Program-made: the position numbers and the translations under genes
The notes under the pieces: generated by a model
Told to the model about the DNA's origin: nothing
Databases searched by the model: none
The model's input: only the letters and a program-made list of their open reading frames with translations
Assembly: GCF_004138485.1 (NCBI RefSeq)
Contig: NZ_RYEV01000003.1
Span: forward strand, 434,001-498,000
Source: Peristeroidobacter soli
GTDB taxonomy: Bacteria > Pseudomonadota > Gammaproteobacteria > Steroidobacterales > Steroidobacteraceae
Length of the DNA stretch: 64,000 bases
Direction: 5' to 3'
Part shown: positions 1 through 7,551 of the stretch, piece by piece
How the letters are laid out: each line of letters starts with the position of its first letter
How positions within the stretch are numbered: the first letter of the stretch is position 1

Positions 1-545
1 GTGCGACTCAGGCCCGCATTCGCCGGTTCCATACAACCGTCGCCAATCAGGTTGCGACGATTGTAAGTCGGTTGCACGACCCGCAAGCCCAGCTGATATA
101 AGTCCTCGAGCAGCTCGAGGTCGGTCTCGAACGCCACGCCATCCTGCACGCCGTAGATGAGACCGGTGCGTTTGGCTTTCTTGGCTGCTGTGATATCCGC
201 GGCGGTTCGGATGCGGGCAAACGTGTCCGGATGCCGCTCGATGTCGCGATCCACATCGATCAGGCCGCGAACCAGATCCTTGAAGGCTGCGTCCGGAGGC
301 GTCGTGCCGACCGGTCCGAGCGTGATGAGCACTGCGGTCAGGCCGCTGTCGCGCACATCTTTGAGGTGCGCTTCGCTGAGCTTCTCGCCGGGTTGCATGG
401 TGAGGCTGCCCGGCCCACCCAAGCCATCGATGACGATGGCGTCGTTATAGCCCTTCCACGGCGCGGCGTTGGCCCAGCGCAGCGGCAACGTCAGCGCGGC
501 GGCGCCAGTGGCGAGCAGAAGAGAGCGGCGGGACAGCGCGGTCAT
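1..545 (-). CDS. Membrane dipeptidase (peptidase M19) family protein, C-terminus beyond the window
   Basis: Partial gene: the ATG is at 545 and the frame stays open to base 1 (181 codons), so only the N-terminal half is visible. It opens with a Tat-like signal (SRRSLLL followed by an Ala/Leu-rich segment ending near WANA), so export to the periplasm is likely. IVIDGLGGPG near residue 36 and TYNRRNLIGDGCMEP followed by an AGLS-type run near the edge are hallmarks of the M19 renal-dipeptidase fold. Known family members hydrolyse dipeptides with two metals, the first ligands being His-x-Asp in an IDGHND-like motif. Here that motif reads IDGLGG, so both ligands are missing at the expected place. 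The protein may belong to a divergent subgroup or act on other substrates. Family confident, activity uncertain. Confidence 0.8.
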   Translation of the reverse strand, partial: MTALSRRSLLLATGAAALTLPLRWANAAPWKGYNDAIVIDGLGGPGSLTMQPGEKLSEAHLKDVRDSGLTAVLITLGPVGTTPPDAAFKDLVRGLIDVDRDIERHPDTFARIRTAADITAAKKAKRTGLIYGVQDGVAFETDLELLEDLYQLGLRVVQPTYNRRNLIGDGCMEPANAGLSR

Positions 546-584
546 ACACGACTCCTTGTTGTCGACGCGATTTCAGCGCGGCAA

Positions 585-1112
585 TCAGCTCCGTCGCAGG
601 TCGCGACTCATCACCCAATCCGATTGCACTTCGGTGCCGAGCGTAAACGTTTTCGTTCCCACCGTCTCGAACCGGCAGCGCTGGTAGAAGGCGGTCGCAT
701 GCGTGTTCCGATCCCACACGCCGAGCCACAACACTTCCGCGTCCAGTGCAGCGGAGCGGGCGGTGAGCTCGTCCATCAATCGATAAGCCACGCCTTTGCC
801 ATGTTGAGACGAGTCGACGTAAAACCTCAGCAGCTCGATGCCGCGCTTGCCCGGCAGTGACGGGCACGCTTTATCCAGAATCAGCTGAGCGAAGGCGACC
901 GGCCTGCCGTCGATTTCGCCCAGCCAGCTCTCTCGTCCCGCGTCCTGGATCTCCGCGCGTTGAATCGCTTCGCCGAAGGACTTGGAACAATGCGAGTCCA
1001 TGTTCTCCGGCGTGTTGAATTGAGTATAGGTGTCGCGGAATGTTTTCTCGGCCAGCGCCGCCAGCAACCTGGCGTCCTGCTCGGTGGCGCGACGCAAGCG
1101 AAGTGCGGTCAT
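585..1112 (-). CDS. GNAT family N-acetyltransferase
   Basis: The product has 175 residues. The ATG at 1112 lies 2 bases after the stop of the ABC permease gene, so it is probably the third gene of that operon. An open frame continues upstream but it is the shadow of the ATPase and permease genes. The N-terminus LRLRRATEQDARLL, the beta-strand ending in YVDSSQHGKGVAYRLMDEL (acetyl-CoA loop of the Q/R-x-x-G-x-G/A type) and the C-terminal segment NTHATAFYQRCRFETVG are the usual GNAT blocks. It presumably transfers an acyl group from acyl-CoA to an amine. The substrate cannot be read from sequence. Linkage to an exporter suggests a resistance or metabolite-modification role, but this is inference. 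Confidence 0.85.
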   Translation of the reverse strand: MTALRLRRATEQDARLLAALAEKTFRDTYTQFNTPENMDSHCSKSFGEAIQRAEIQDAGRESWLGEIDGRPVAFAQLILDKACPSLPGKRGIELLRFYVDSSQHGKGVAYRLMDELTARSAALDAEVLWLGVWDRNTHATAFYQRCRFETVGTKTFTLGTEVQSDWVMSRDLRRS

Positions 1113-1114
1113 GA

Positions 1115-1876
1115 TCAGGCCTTCAACCGGTAGCCGGTCTTGAAGATCCACCAGATCACCATCAGGCACAGCGTCAGGAACAGGAATGTCATTCCCAGGC
1201 TGACGCCCACCGCGACATCGGACACGCCGTAGAAACTCCAGCGGAAGCCGCTGATCAGGTACACCACCGGATTGAACAGCGCGACCTTCTGCCAGAACTC
1301 CGGCAGCATGCTGATGGAATAGAAACTGCCGCCGAGGAACGCCAGCGGCGTCACCACCATGATGGGCACGATCTGCAGCTTCTCCCAGCCGCTGGCCCAC
1401 AAGCCGATGATGAAGCCGAACAGGCTGAAGGTGAGCGACGTGAGCACCAGGAACGACACCATCCACAGCGGATGCTCGATGCTGAAAGGCACGAACAGCC
1501 GCGCGGTCGCGAGAATCACCAGGCCGAGCATGATGGACTTGGTCGCCGCCGCGCCCACATAGCCGATGACGATTTCCATCCCCGAGATCGGCGCCGACAG
1601 CACTTCGTAAATCGTTCCGGAGTAGCGCGGCATATAAATGCCGAACGAGGCATTGGAAATGCTTTCGGTGAGCACGGACAGCATGATCAGACCGGGCACG
1701 ATGAACGCGCCGTAACTCACGCCTTCGATCTGCGCCATGCGCGAGCCGATCGCGGCACCGAACACGACGAAGTACAGCGAGGTGGAAATCACCGGCGACA
1801 ACAGGCTCTGCACCAGAGTGCGAAACCAGCGGGCCAGTTCGAATCGGTAGATGGCGCTGATGCCGTAAGTGTTCAT
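1115..1876 (-). CDS. ABC-2 type transporter permease, YadH-like
   Basis: The product has 253 residues, the same size class as E. coli YadH. It shows six hydrophobic segments and the ABC2-membrane style text: N-terminal [19 protein letters not shown], a central [15 protein letters not shown] coupling region, and [16 protein letters not shown], which is characteristic of the DrrB/NodJ/YadH permeases. The start codon overlaps the stop of the ATPase gene by four bases (ATGA), so the two are translationally coupled. Together they would form an inner-membrane exporter with two permease and two ATPase subunits. The transported substrate of YadGH-type exporters is not established. The GNAT gene follows directly. 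Confidence 0.9.
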   Translation of the reverse strand: MNTYGISAIYRFELARWFRTLVQSLLSPVISTSLYFVVFGAAIGSRMAQIEGVSYGAFIVPGLIMLSVLTESISNASFGIYMPRYSGTIYEVLSAPISGMEIVIGYVGAAATKSIMLGLVILATARLFVPFSIEHPLWMVSFLVLTSLTFSLFGFIIGLWASGWEKLQIVPIMVVTPLAFLGGSFYSISMLPEFWQKVALFNPVVYLISGFRWSFYGVSDVAVGVSLGMTFLFLTLCLMVIWWIFKTGYRLKA

Positions 1877-2796
1877 CGTTGATGCACCAGGCTGACGAAG
1901 ATTTCTTCCAGCGAGCTCTCGCTGGTGTGCAGGTCCTTGAAGTCGATGCCGTGCTCGCTGAGTTGCCGCAGCAGGCTGGCGATGCCGGTGGCGTCGGCCT
2001 GGGTATCGAACGTATAGATGAGCTGTGTCTTGTCCGGCGACAACTCCAGTTGACGGTTGGCAAGCTGCGCCGGGATCTGTTGCAGCGGGGCCTGCAGATA
2101 CAACGTGAGCTGCTTGCGACCGAGCTTGCGCATCAGCGTGGTCTTTTCCTCGACCAGGATGATCTGGCCCTTGCTGATGACGCCGATGCGATCGGCCATC
2201 TCCTCGGCTTCTTCGATGTAGTGCGTGGTGAGGATGATGGTGACGCCGCTGTCGCGCAGGGAGCGGACCATGTTCCACATGTCACGTCGCAATTCCACGT
2301 CGACGCCCGCGGTGGGCTCGTCGAGAAACAGAATCTGCGGCTCGTGCGACAGCGCCTTCGCGATCATCACGCGACGTTTCATGCCGCCGGACAATGCCAT
2401 GATGATGCTGTCCTTCTTGTCCCACAGCGACAGGTCCTTCAGCACCTTTTCAAGATGCGCGGGATTGGGGGGCTTGCCGAACAGCCCGCGACTGAAATTC
2501 ACCGTCGCCCACACCGTTTCGAACGCGTCGCTGGTGAGCTCCTGCGGCACCAGGCCGATCTTGGAGCGCGCGGCGCGAAATTCCTTGCGGATGTCGTGGC
2601 CGTCGGCGGTGACGCTGCCCGAGGTGGCGTTGACGATGCCGCAGATGATGCTGATCAGCGTGGTCTTGCCGGCGCCGTTGGGTCCCAGCAAGGCAAAGAT
2701 TTCACCGCGGCGGATCTCGAGGTCGACGCCTTTCAGGGCCTGGAAGCCCGAGGCGTAGGTTTTGACCAGGTTTTGGACCGAGATGATGGATTGCAC
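1873..2796 (-). CDS. ABC transporter ATP-binding protein, YadG-like
   Basis: The product has 307 residues, matching the length of YadG (about 308). Start is GTG at 2796, supported by a CGGAG Shine-Dalgarno five bases upstream. Seen in order: Walker A GPNGAGKT near residue 39, Q-loop LVPQE, signature LSGGMKRR, Walker [13 protein letters not shown], and H-loop TTHYIEEAE. The C-terminal 80 residues carry the extension typical of YadG/DrrA-like ATPases and end in [14 protein letters not shown]. It drives the permease encoded immediately downstream. The operon order ATPase-permease-GNAT and the overlaps suggest a single transcript starting in the 2797-2888 gap. Confidence 0.93.
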   Translation of the reverse strand: MQSIISVQNLVKTYASGFQALKGVDLEIRRGEIFALLGPNGAGKTTLISIICGIVNATSGSVTADGHDIRKEFRAARSKIGLVPQELTSDAFETVWATVNFSRGLFGKPPNPAHLEKVLKDLSLWDKKDSIIMALSGGMKRRVMIAKALSHEPQILFLDEPTAGVDVELRRDMWNMVRSLRDSGVTIILTTHYIEEAEEMADRIGVISKGQIILVEEKTTLMRKLGRKQLTLYLQAPLQQIPAQLANRQLELSPDKTQLIYTFDTQADATGIASLLRQLSEHGIDFKDLHTSESSLEEIFVSLVHQR

Positions 2797-2888
2797 GCGG
2801 GCTCCGATGCTCGACCAGTCTCGAGTGAGGGGCCCGCATTATAGAGAACTCGGCGTGGCCATCGGTGCACGGCGCACTTTCCGCCCTG

Positions 2889-3806
2889 TCACGAATCGGG
2901 TCGGACGACGCGCGAGCGGGCCAGTACCCAGACACCGGCCACCACCAGCACCGTGCCGGCGGCGATCCAGGCCGTAAACGGCTCGCCCAGGACCAGCACG
3001 CTCAGGATGATGGTGGACATCGGGCCGATCATGCCGATCTGCGCGGTGATCCCGGCGCCGATGCGTTCCAACGCCATCATGGTGATGAGCACGGGCACGA
3101 ATGTGCACAACACCGCGTTCAATGCCGACAGCCAGATGACTTCGGGCGCGACGATCATCGCCGACGGCGGTTTCAAGATGAAAAACTGCGCGATACAGAG
3201 AAAACACGCAATCGTGGTGCCCAGCCCGGTCACGCGCATCGCACCCAGCTGGCGCACCAGCTGGCCGCTGTATACCAGATAGATCGCGTAGCTGATGGCG
3301 CTGCCCAGGACCAGCAGCGCGCCGAACGCGATACCCGGGCCGGTGTTCAGGTCGTGAGCGAACACGACCAGCGCGCCGATATAACTTACAGCGAGCGCCA
3401 GCCATTGCCGCCGGCTCACCGGAGTCTTGAACAACAGCTTGCCCGCCAGCAGCACGATGGTGGGATTCAAATACAGGATCAGCCGTTCCAGGTTGGCGCT
3501 GATGTATTGCAATCCCGCGAAATCCAGAAAACTCGCCAGGTAATAGCCACAAAACCCCAATCCGAACAGCGTGCGCCACTGTGGCGCGGTGGGCGCCGGT
3601 TTGTTCCGTCCGGACCACCACGACAGCGCCAGGAACAATGGCAGCGAGAACAACATGCGATACATGATCGTGGTCACTGCGTCCACGCCGTGGCGATAGG
3701 CCAGCTTGATGATGATGGCCTTGCAGGAAAACGCGATGGCACCGGCGCCGGCAAGCAGCACCCCGGTAAGCAATTCACGCCGCGCGGTTGCGGCAGGGGC
3801 ATCCAT
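2889..3806 (-). CDS. EamA/DMT family transporter
   Basis: The product has 305 residues and about ten hydrophobic helices arranged as two EamA repeats (roughly 12-150 and 160-298). The glycine- and proline-rich helices ANLERLILYLNPTIVLLAG and the late block GMIGPMSTIILSVLVLGEPFTAW are typical of drug/metabolite transporters. It acts in the inner membrane, probably as an exporter of small metabolites or amino acids; the substrate is unknown. It lies alone, oriented like the ABC operon and divergent from the arginase-family gene, with only 70 bases between the two start codons. That gap must hold both promoters. Confidence 0.88.
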   Translation of the reverse strand: MDAPAATARRELLTGVLLAGAGAIAFSCKAIIIKLAYRHGVDAVTTIMYRMLFSLPLFLALSWWSGRNKPAPTAPQWRTLFGLGFCGYYLASFLDFAGLQYISANLERLILYLNPTIVLLAGKLLFKTPVSRRQWLALAVSYIGALVVFAHDLNTGPGIAFGALLVLGSAISYAIYLVYSGQLVRQLGAMRVTGLGTTIACFLCIAQFFILKPPSAMIVAPEVIWLSALNAVLCTFVPVLITMMALERIGAGITAQIGMIGPMSTIILSVLVLGEPFTAWIAAGTVLVVAGVWVLARSRVVRPDS

Positions 3807-3876
3807 GGGCTGAGGTACAATCGGGCATGGTCAGAACAACGGCGTTCGACCCGATTCTAACGAGAGGATGATGGTC

Positions 3877-4845
3877 ATGAGCACGCAATTCGCGGGGGGC
3901 GATTCGTCATTGGCGATGGCTAAGGGGAGAACGGTGACACTGATCGGTGCGCCGACAGACACTGGCGCCGCGGACCGTGGCTCGTCGATGGGGCCCGAAG
4001 CACTGCGTGTGGCCGGGCTGCGCGAGGCGCTGGCCGGACGCGGTTTACAAGTCATCGATCGCGGCAATCTCAACGGTCCCGGCAATCCCTGGCAGGAACC
4101 TGTCGATGGCTATCGGCATCTCGCCGAAGTCACGGAGTGGAACCAGCTGGTCCACGATGCGATGTACGGCGCGCTGAAGAACGGCCAGTTGCCGATTCTG
4201 CTCGGCGGCGATCATTGCCTGGGCATCGGTTCGATCAGCGGCGTCGCGCGTTATTGTCGCGAGCATGGCAAGAAACTGCGCGTGTTCTGGCTCGATGCGC
4301 ACGCGGACTTCAACACGCGTGAGCTCTCACCGAGCGGCAACATTCATGGCATGCCGGTGGCGTGCCTGTGCGGCTTCGGTCCATCGCAATTGACCGAGAT
4401 GAGTGGCCACAAACCGGCCATCGACCCGTCATGGATTCGTCAGATCGGCATTCGCAGCGTCGATCCGCCGGAAAAGCGTTTCGTGCACGAGCAGGGTCTG
4501 GAAGTGTTCGACATGCGTTACATCGACGAACACGGCATGCGCCAGACGATGGAACAGGCGCTGCTGGGCCTCGACGACGACACTCATTTGCATGTGAGTT
4601 TCGACGTCGACTTTCTGGATCCGGAAATTGCGCCGGGCGTGCTCACCACCATTCCGGGCGGGCCGTCGTATCGCGAGGCGCAGCTGTGCATGGAAATGAT
4701 CGCCGATACCGGCCGCATGGCGTCGCTGGATGTGATGGAACTGAACCCGGCGCTCGACATTCGTAACAAGACCGCGCTGCTGGCGGTGGATCTGATCGAA
4801 TCGTTGTTCGGCAAGAGCACGCTGATGCGTCGCTCGGTGCCTTGA
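3877..4845 (+). CDS. Arginase/ureohydrolase family protein (probable arginase)
   Basis: The product has 322 residues. Three nearby ATGs are possible (3868, 3871, 3877). The GAGAGG Shine-Dalgarno sits directly against the first and at proper distance only from 3877, so that start is preferred. Metal-binding motifs of the ureohydrolase superfamily are all present: GGDHCLGIGS, WLDAHADFNT and SFDVDFLDPEIAPG, which supply the His and Asp ligands for a dinuclear manganese centre. The early block GAPTDTGAADRGSSMGPEALR is arginase-like rather than agmatinase-like. Expected reaction is arginine to ornithine plus urea in the cytoplasm. No other arginine-catabolism gene is adjacent, and agmatinase or formimidoglutamase activity cannot be excluded. 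Confidence 0.9.
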   Translation: MSTQFAGGDSSLAMAKGRTVTLIGAPTDTGAADRGSSMGPEALRVAGLREALAGRGLQVIDRGNLNGPGNPWQEPVDGYRHLAEVTEWNQLVHDAMYGALKNGQLPILLGGDHCLGIGSISGVARYCREHGKKLRVFWLDAHADFNTRELSPSGNIHGMPVACLCGFGPSQLTEMSGHKPAIDPSWIRQIGIRSVDPPEKRFVHEQGLEVFDMRYIDEHGMRQTMEQALLGLDDDTHLHVSFDVDFLDPEIAPGVLTTIPGGPSYREAQLCMEMIADTGRMASLDVMELNPALDIRNKTALLAVDLIESLFGKSTLMRRSVP

Positions 4846-4867
4846 TCCAGAGCTCACGGGAACCCAC

Positions 4868-5908
4868 ATGAAACAATTGGGCTGGTTGGTGTTGATGGCT
4901 GTCAGCGGCGCCGCCAGCGCCGCGTCGTCGGGCACGTTGCTGGTGCTCAACAAGTCCGACGACACGGTGTCGTTCATCGATCTGGCGGACAACCAGGTCA
5001 AAGCCACTTTGCCGACCGGGGATGGGCCGCATGAAGTCGCCATCTCGAAAGATGGCAAGACCGCCGTGGTCACCAATTACGGCGACAACACCAATCCCGG
5101 CAAAACGTTGACGGTCGTCGATGTGCCCGGCAAGAAAGTAGTGCGAACCATCGACCTCGGCACTTACAGCCGTCCGCACGGCATCGTCTGGCTGCAGGGC
5201 GATGAAGTCGCTGTCACTGTCGAAGCGAGCAAGGCGGTGCTCGTGGTCGGCGTGAACGATGGCAAGGTGAAACATGCCATCGCGACCGATCAGGCCGGTA
5301 CGCACATGGTCGCCGTCAGTTCCAAACATCGGCGCGCATTCACGGCGAACATCGGCTCGGGCTCATCGACGGTGATCGATCTCTCGACTCATCAGCGCGT
5401 CACGGATGTCGTCACGGGCAAAGGTGCTGAGGGCATCGCTGTCGCGCCGGACGGCAGTGAGGTGTGGGTGACGAATCGCGAGGCCAACACGGTGTCCATC
5501 GTCGATCCCGCGACGTTGAAGATCACGGCGACGCTCGAGCCGGGCAAGATGCCGATCCGCGTGAAGTTCACACCGGACGGGACGCGAGCGCTGGTGTCCA
5601 ATGCGGTGTCGGGCGATGTCGCGGTGTTCGATACGGTGACCAAGAAGCAGCTCGCGACGATTCCGATGCAGAAGGAAGGCGAGAAGCTACCCCGGGACGA
5701 TACGAAACGGATGGCGTCTCAGTTCGGCACCGGCCCGGTGCCGGTCGGCATTCTGATGCCGGAGTCGTTGGCGGTGGCGTTCGTGGCCAACACGAACTTT
5801 GACACGGTGACCGTGATCGATCTGAACACGTTGAAGATCGTCGATCGATTGAAGGCCGGTCGCGAGCCGGACGGGTTGGGCTATACGTCGCTGACGATCA
5901 AGAACTAG
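4868..5908 (+). CDS. Periplasmic YVTN/NHL-type beta-propeller protein
   Basis: The product has 346 residues with a Sec signal peptide of about 19 residues ending ASA|ASS, so periplasmic. The mature protein is a chain of seven-bladed propeller repeats: LLVLNKSDDTVSFIDL, VAISKDGKTAVVTNYG, VAPDGSEVWVTNREANTVSIVD, FTPDGTRALVSNAVSGDVAVFD and similar. Such proteins serve as scaffolds or carry sugars or metals, and no catalytic motif is visible. It follows the arginase-family gene by 22 bases in the same direction, so co-transcription is possible, but I see no functional link. Confidence 0.85.
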   Translation: MKQLGWLVLMAVSGAASAASSGTLLVLNKSDDTVSFIDLADNQVKATLPTGDGPHEVAISKDGKTAVVTNYGDNTNPGKTLTVVDVPGKKVVRTIDLGTYSRPHGIVWLQGDEVAVTVEASKAVLVVGVNDGKVKHAIATDQAGTHMVAVSSKHRRAFTANIGSGSSTVIDLSTHQRVTDVVTGKGAEGIAVAPDGSEVWVTNREANTVSIVDPATLKITATLEPGKMPIRVKFTPDGTRALVSNAVSGDVAVFDTVTKKQLATIPMQKEGEKLPRDDTKRMASQFGTGPVPVGILMPESLAVAFVANTNFDTVTVIDLNTLKIVDRLKAGREPDGLGYTSLTIKN

Positions 5909-5978
5909 CCGATCGCTACGTCAAGAGTCGCGACGCTGGAGGCTCAGCGGCTGGAGCGCAGGCGACTTGGCCACTGAG

Positions 5979-6023
5979 GCCACGATTTAGCAATCGGACC
6001 GCCACGATTTAACGAGCCGGACC
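5979..6023. repeat. Two adjacent near-identical 22/23-base direct repeats
   Basis: Copies at 5979-6000 and 6001-6023 both read GCCACGATTTA, then differ slightly, then end CGGACC. They lie in the non-coding gap between two convergent genes and just before a pair of palindromic hairpins. Function unknown; they probably arose by local slippage duplication. Confidence 0.6.
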
Positions 6024-6051
6024 TGGGCCGCTTGGCAAACCGAAGGGGAGA

Positions 6052-6132
6052 GGCGCACCGGCGAAGCCGGGAGCGCCGCTCAGCCGGGAATGAACCAATC
6101 AACAGGCGCACCGGCCGAAGGCCGGTCGCGCC
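6052..6132. repeat. Two REP-like hairpins in a convergent intergenic gap
   Basis: Bases 6052-6077 and 6105-6132 are variants of one palindrome: GGCGCACCGGC-GAA-GCCGG and GGCGCACCGGCC-GAA-GGCCGGTCGCGCC. Both share the outer arm GGCGC/GCGCC and a GAA loop. They are separated by about 27 bases and lie between the stop of the propeller gene (5908) and the stop of the SRAP gene (6140). Possible roles are REP/BIME-type repetitive elements or bidirectional transcription terminators. No T-tract follows either stem, so a repetitive extragenic palindrome is the better fit. Confidence 0.6.
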
Positions 6133-6139
6133 GTTCGGC

Positions 6140-6820
6140 TCAGCCGAACAGCACCGGCTTGATCAACTCCTCATCATCGTATTTGAGTGAGTTGACGCGC
6201 GGGCTCACCGCGTGCGCGACCATCCTGTCTTGCGGATATGTTTTCAGCAGCGATCGAGCTCGCGCCGTCGAGCCCCGCAGCCACGGCTCGTATTCATCTC
6301 TGTGCAGAATCGCCGGCATCCGCTGCGCCGTATTGTGAACGTCGGCCAATAAATCATTGGGCGGCACCGTCACCACCGCGCAGCCGTCAACGACGTCGTC
6401 CTCATCCTTATTGATCGTCCGGTCCCAAATCGCAGCGACGCCGAACACTGAACGATTCACCAGCCGGGCAAAGTACGGCTGCAAATACTGTTGAGGGGTA
6501 AGCTGCCAGCCATAGAACCCGGACAGGGGCAGAATGCAGCGCTGACTTCTCCACCACGCGCCGCTGAACGCCTTGTTCCGATCGAGCTCATCGGCCGACG
6601 CGTGCGTCGTGCAGGCTTTTTTCTCATCGCCTTCCGCCCAGTCGGGCACCAGTCCCCAGCGCATCATCACGCCCTCGCTCTCGCCGTCGTGCAGACGCAC
6701 GATCGGTACGTTGTTGCGGGTGGAAACGTTGAAGCTAGGTTCGAATCGCCACCACGCATGCAGCAAGGGGAACTCGCGTTCCACCGCTGTCTGAGCAGCT
6801 ATGACGAATCGTTCGCACAT
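6140..6820 (-). CDS. SRAP domain protein (YedK/HMCES family) with altered catalytic residues
   Basis: The product has 226 residues, the normal SRAP length. The N-terminus is MCERF, keeping the essential Cys2 that crosslinks to abasic sites in single-stranded DNA, and NVSTRNNVPIVRL, MRWGLVPDWA and VHNTAQRMPAIL follow the family plan including the conserved His. Two family signatures are changed. The asparagine-containing INARxET block reads TTHASADEL, and the catalytic glutamate of the G-W/F-F/Y-E-W motif is Gly (GFYGW). SRAP proteins shield abasic sites during replication. This one may crosslink with altered chemistry or reversal, or may have drifted. It is a single gene, convergent with the propeller gene. 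Confidence 0.85.
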   Translation of the reverse strand: MCERFVIAAQTAVEREFPLLHAWWRFEPSFNVSTRNNVPIVRLHDGESEGVMMRWGLVPDWAEGDEKKACTTHASADELDRNKAFSGAWWRSQRCILPLSGFYGWQLTPQQYLQPYFARLVNRSVFGVAAIWDRTINKDEDDVVDGCAVVTVPPNDLLADVHNTAQRMPAILHRDEYEPWLRGSTARARSLLKTYPQDRMVAHAVSPRVNSLKYDDEELIKPVLFG

Positions 6821-6970
6821 GAGTTTTCGAGCATAAGAGCCATCGGGCGTTGGGAATGTGACGTCGCGCAGATTCCGTTGCGTCCGTAATAGTGTTCAGC
6901 AGCGCCGCGCAATACCGCCGGCGATATTGAAACTGACATGGCGCCGCGCACGAACAGAGCAGCGCTCCGT

Positions 6971-7471
6971 TCAGCCAGGAAGGCGCAGCTCGATGATCTC
7001 GGCGCGCACCGATTCGGCGGTGACATACAACTTCGCCAGCGCGATGGGCAGTCGAAAACGACGCGGCCCGAGGCTGCCGGGGTTGATGAACAACACGCCT
7101 TCGCGTTCTTCCACGACGGGCTTGTGCGAATGACCGCTGATCACCACCGACATGCCCGCGGCCGACGGGCTCAAGTCGATCTGATTCAGGTCGTGCAGCA
7201 CATGAATCTGGTGCCCGCGAATTTCGAGGAACAATGTTTCAGGAATCGCCTCGGCCCACGCGCCCTTGTCGTTGTTGCCGCGAACGGCGTCGACCGGCGC
7301 CAGGGTCTGCAATTTCTCCAGCACGTTCGGTGCGCCGATGTCGCCCGCATGAATGATGCGGTCGACACCGTTCAGGTGCTTCAGCGCTTCGGGGCGCAGC
7401 AGGCCGTGAGTATCGGAGAGCACGCCGATGACGGTTTGCTCGGGCGTGTCGGAAGGGAGCGCGGGTTCCAT
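6971..7471 (-). CDS. YfcE/MJ0936-type metallophosphoesterase
   Basis: The product has 166 residues, the size of the small bacterial phosphodiesterases. All calcineurin-like metal motifs are visible: SDTHG near residue 19, AGDIG near 43, RGNND near 65, and SGHSHKP near 116. The final NPGSLGPRR block is also diagnostic. It is a cytoplasmic, metal-dependent phosphodiesterase. Homologues hydrolyse artificial phosphodiesters, and the physiological substrate is unresolved. The 150-base gap between this gene and the SRAP gene on the same strand has no recognisable feature. Confidence 0.9.
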   Translation of the reverse strand: MEPALPSDTPEQTVIGVLSDTHGLLRPEALKHLNGVDRIIHAGDIGAPNVLEKLQTLAPVDAVRGNNDKGAWAEAIPETLFLEIRGHQIHVLHDLNQIDLSPSAAGMSVVISGHSHKPVVEEREGVLFINPGSLGPRRFRLPIALAKLYVTAESVRAEIIELRLPG

Positions 7472-7551
7472 TGACTGTTCAGCATGAGCGGCGACGGACC
7501 CGCAACTGTAGCGTCGCCGCGCCGACGCCGCTAGCTGAGGAAATTCTCAGA

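Noticed and set aside
585-2278. Long minus-strand open frames running through the GNAT, permease and ATPase genes
   Set aside because: They are extensions of the real GNAT and permease frames into the neighbouring coding regions; the real starts (1112 and 1876) have proper family N-termini and operon spacing.
6001-6139. Palindromes considered as a CRISPR-like repeat array
   Set aside because: Only two hairpins and two adjacent direct repeats, no regular spacers and no cas genes.
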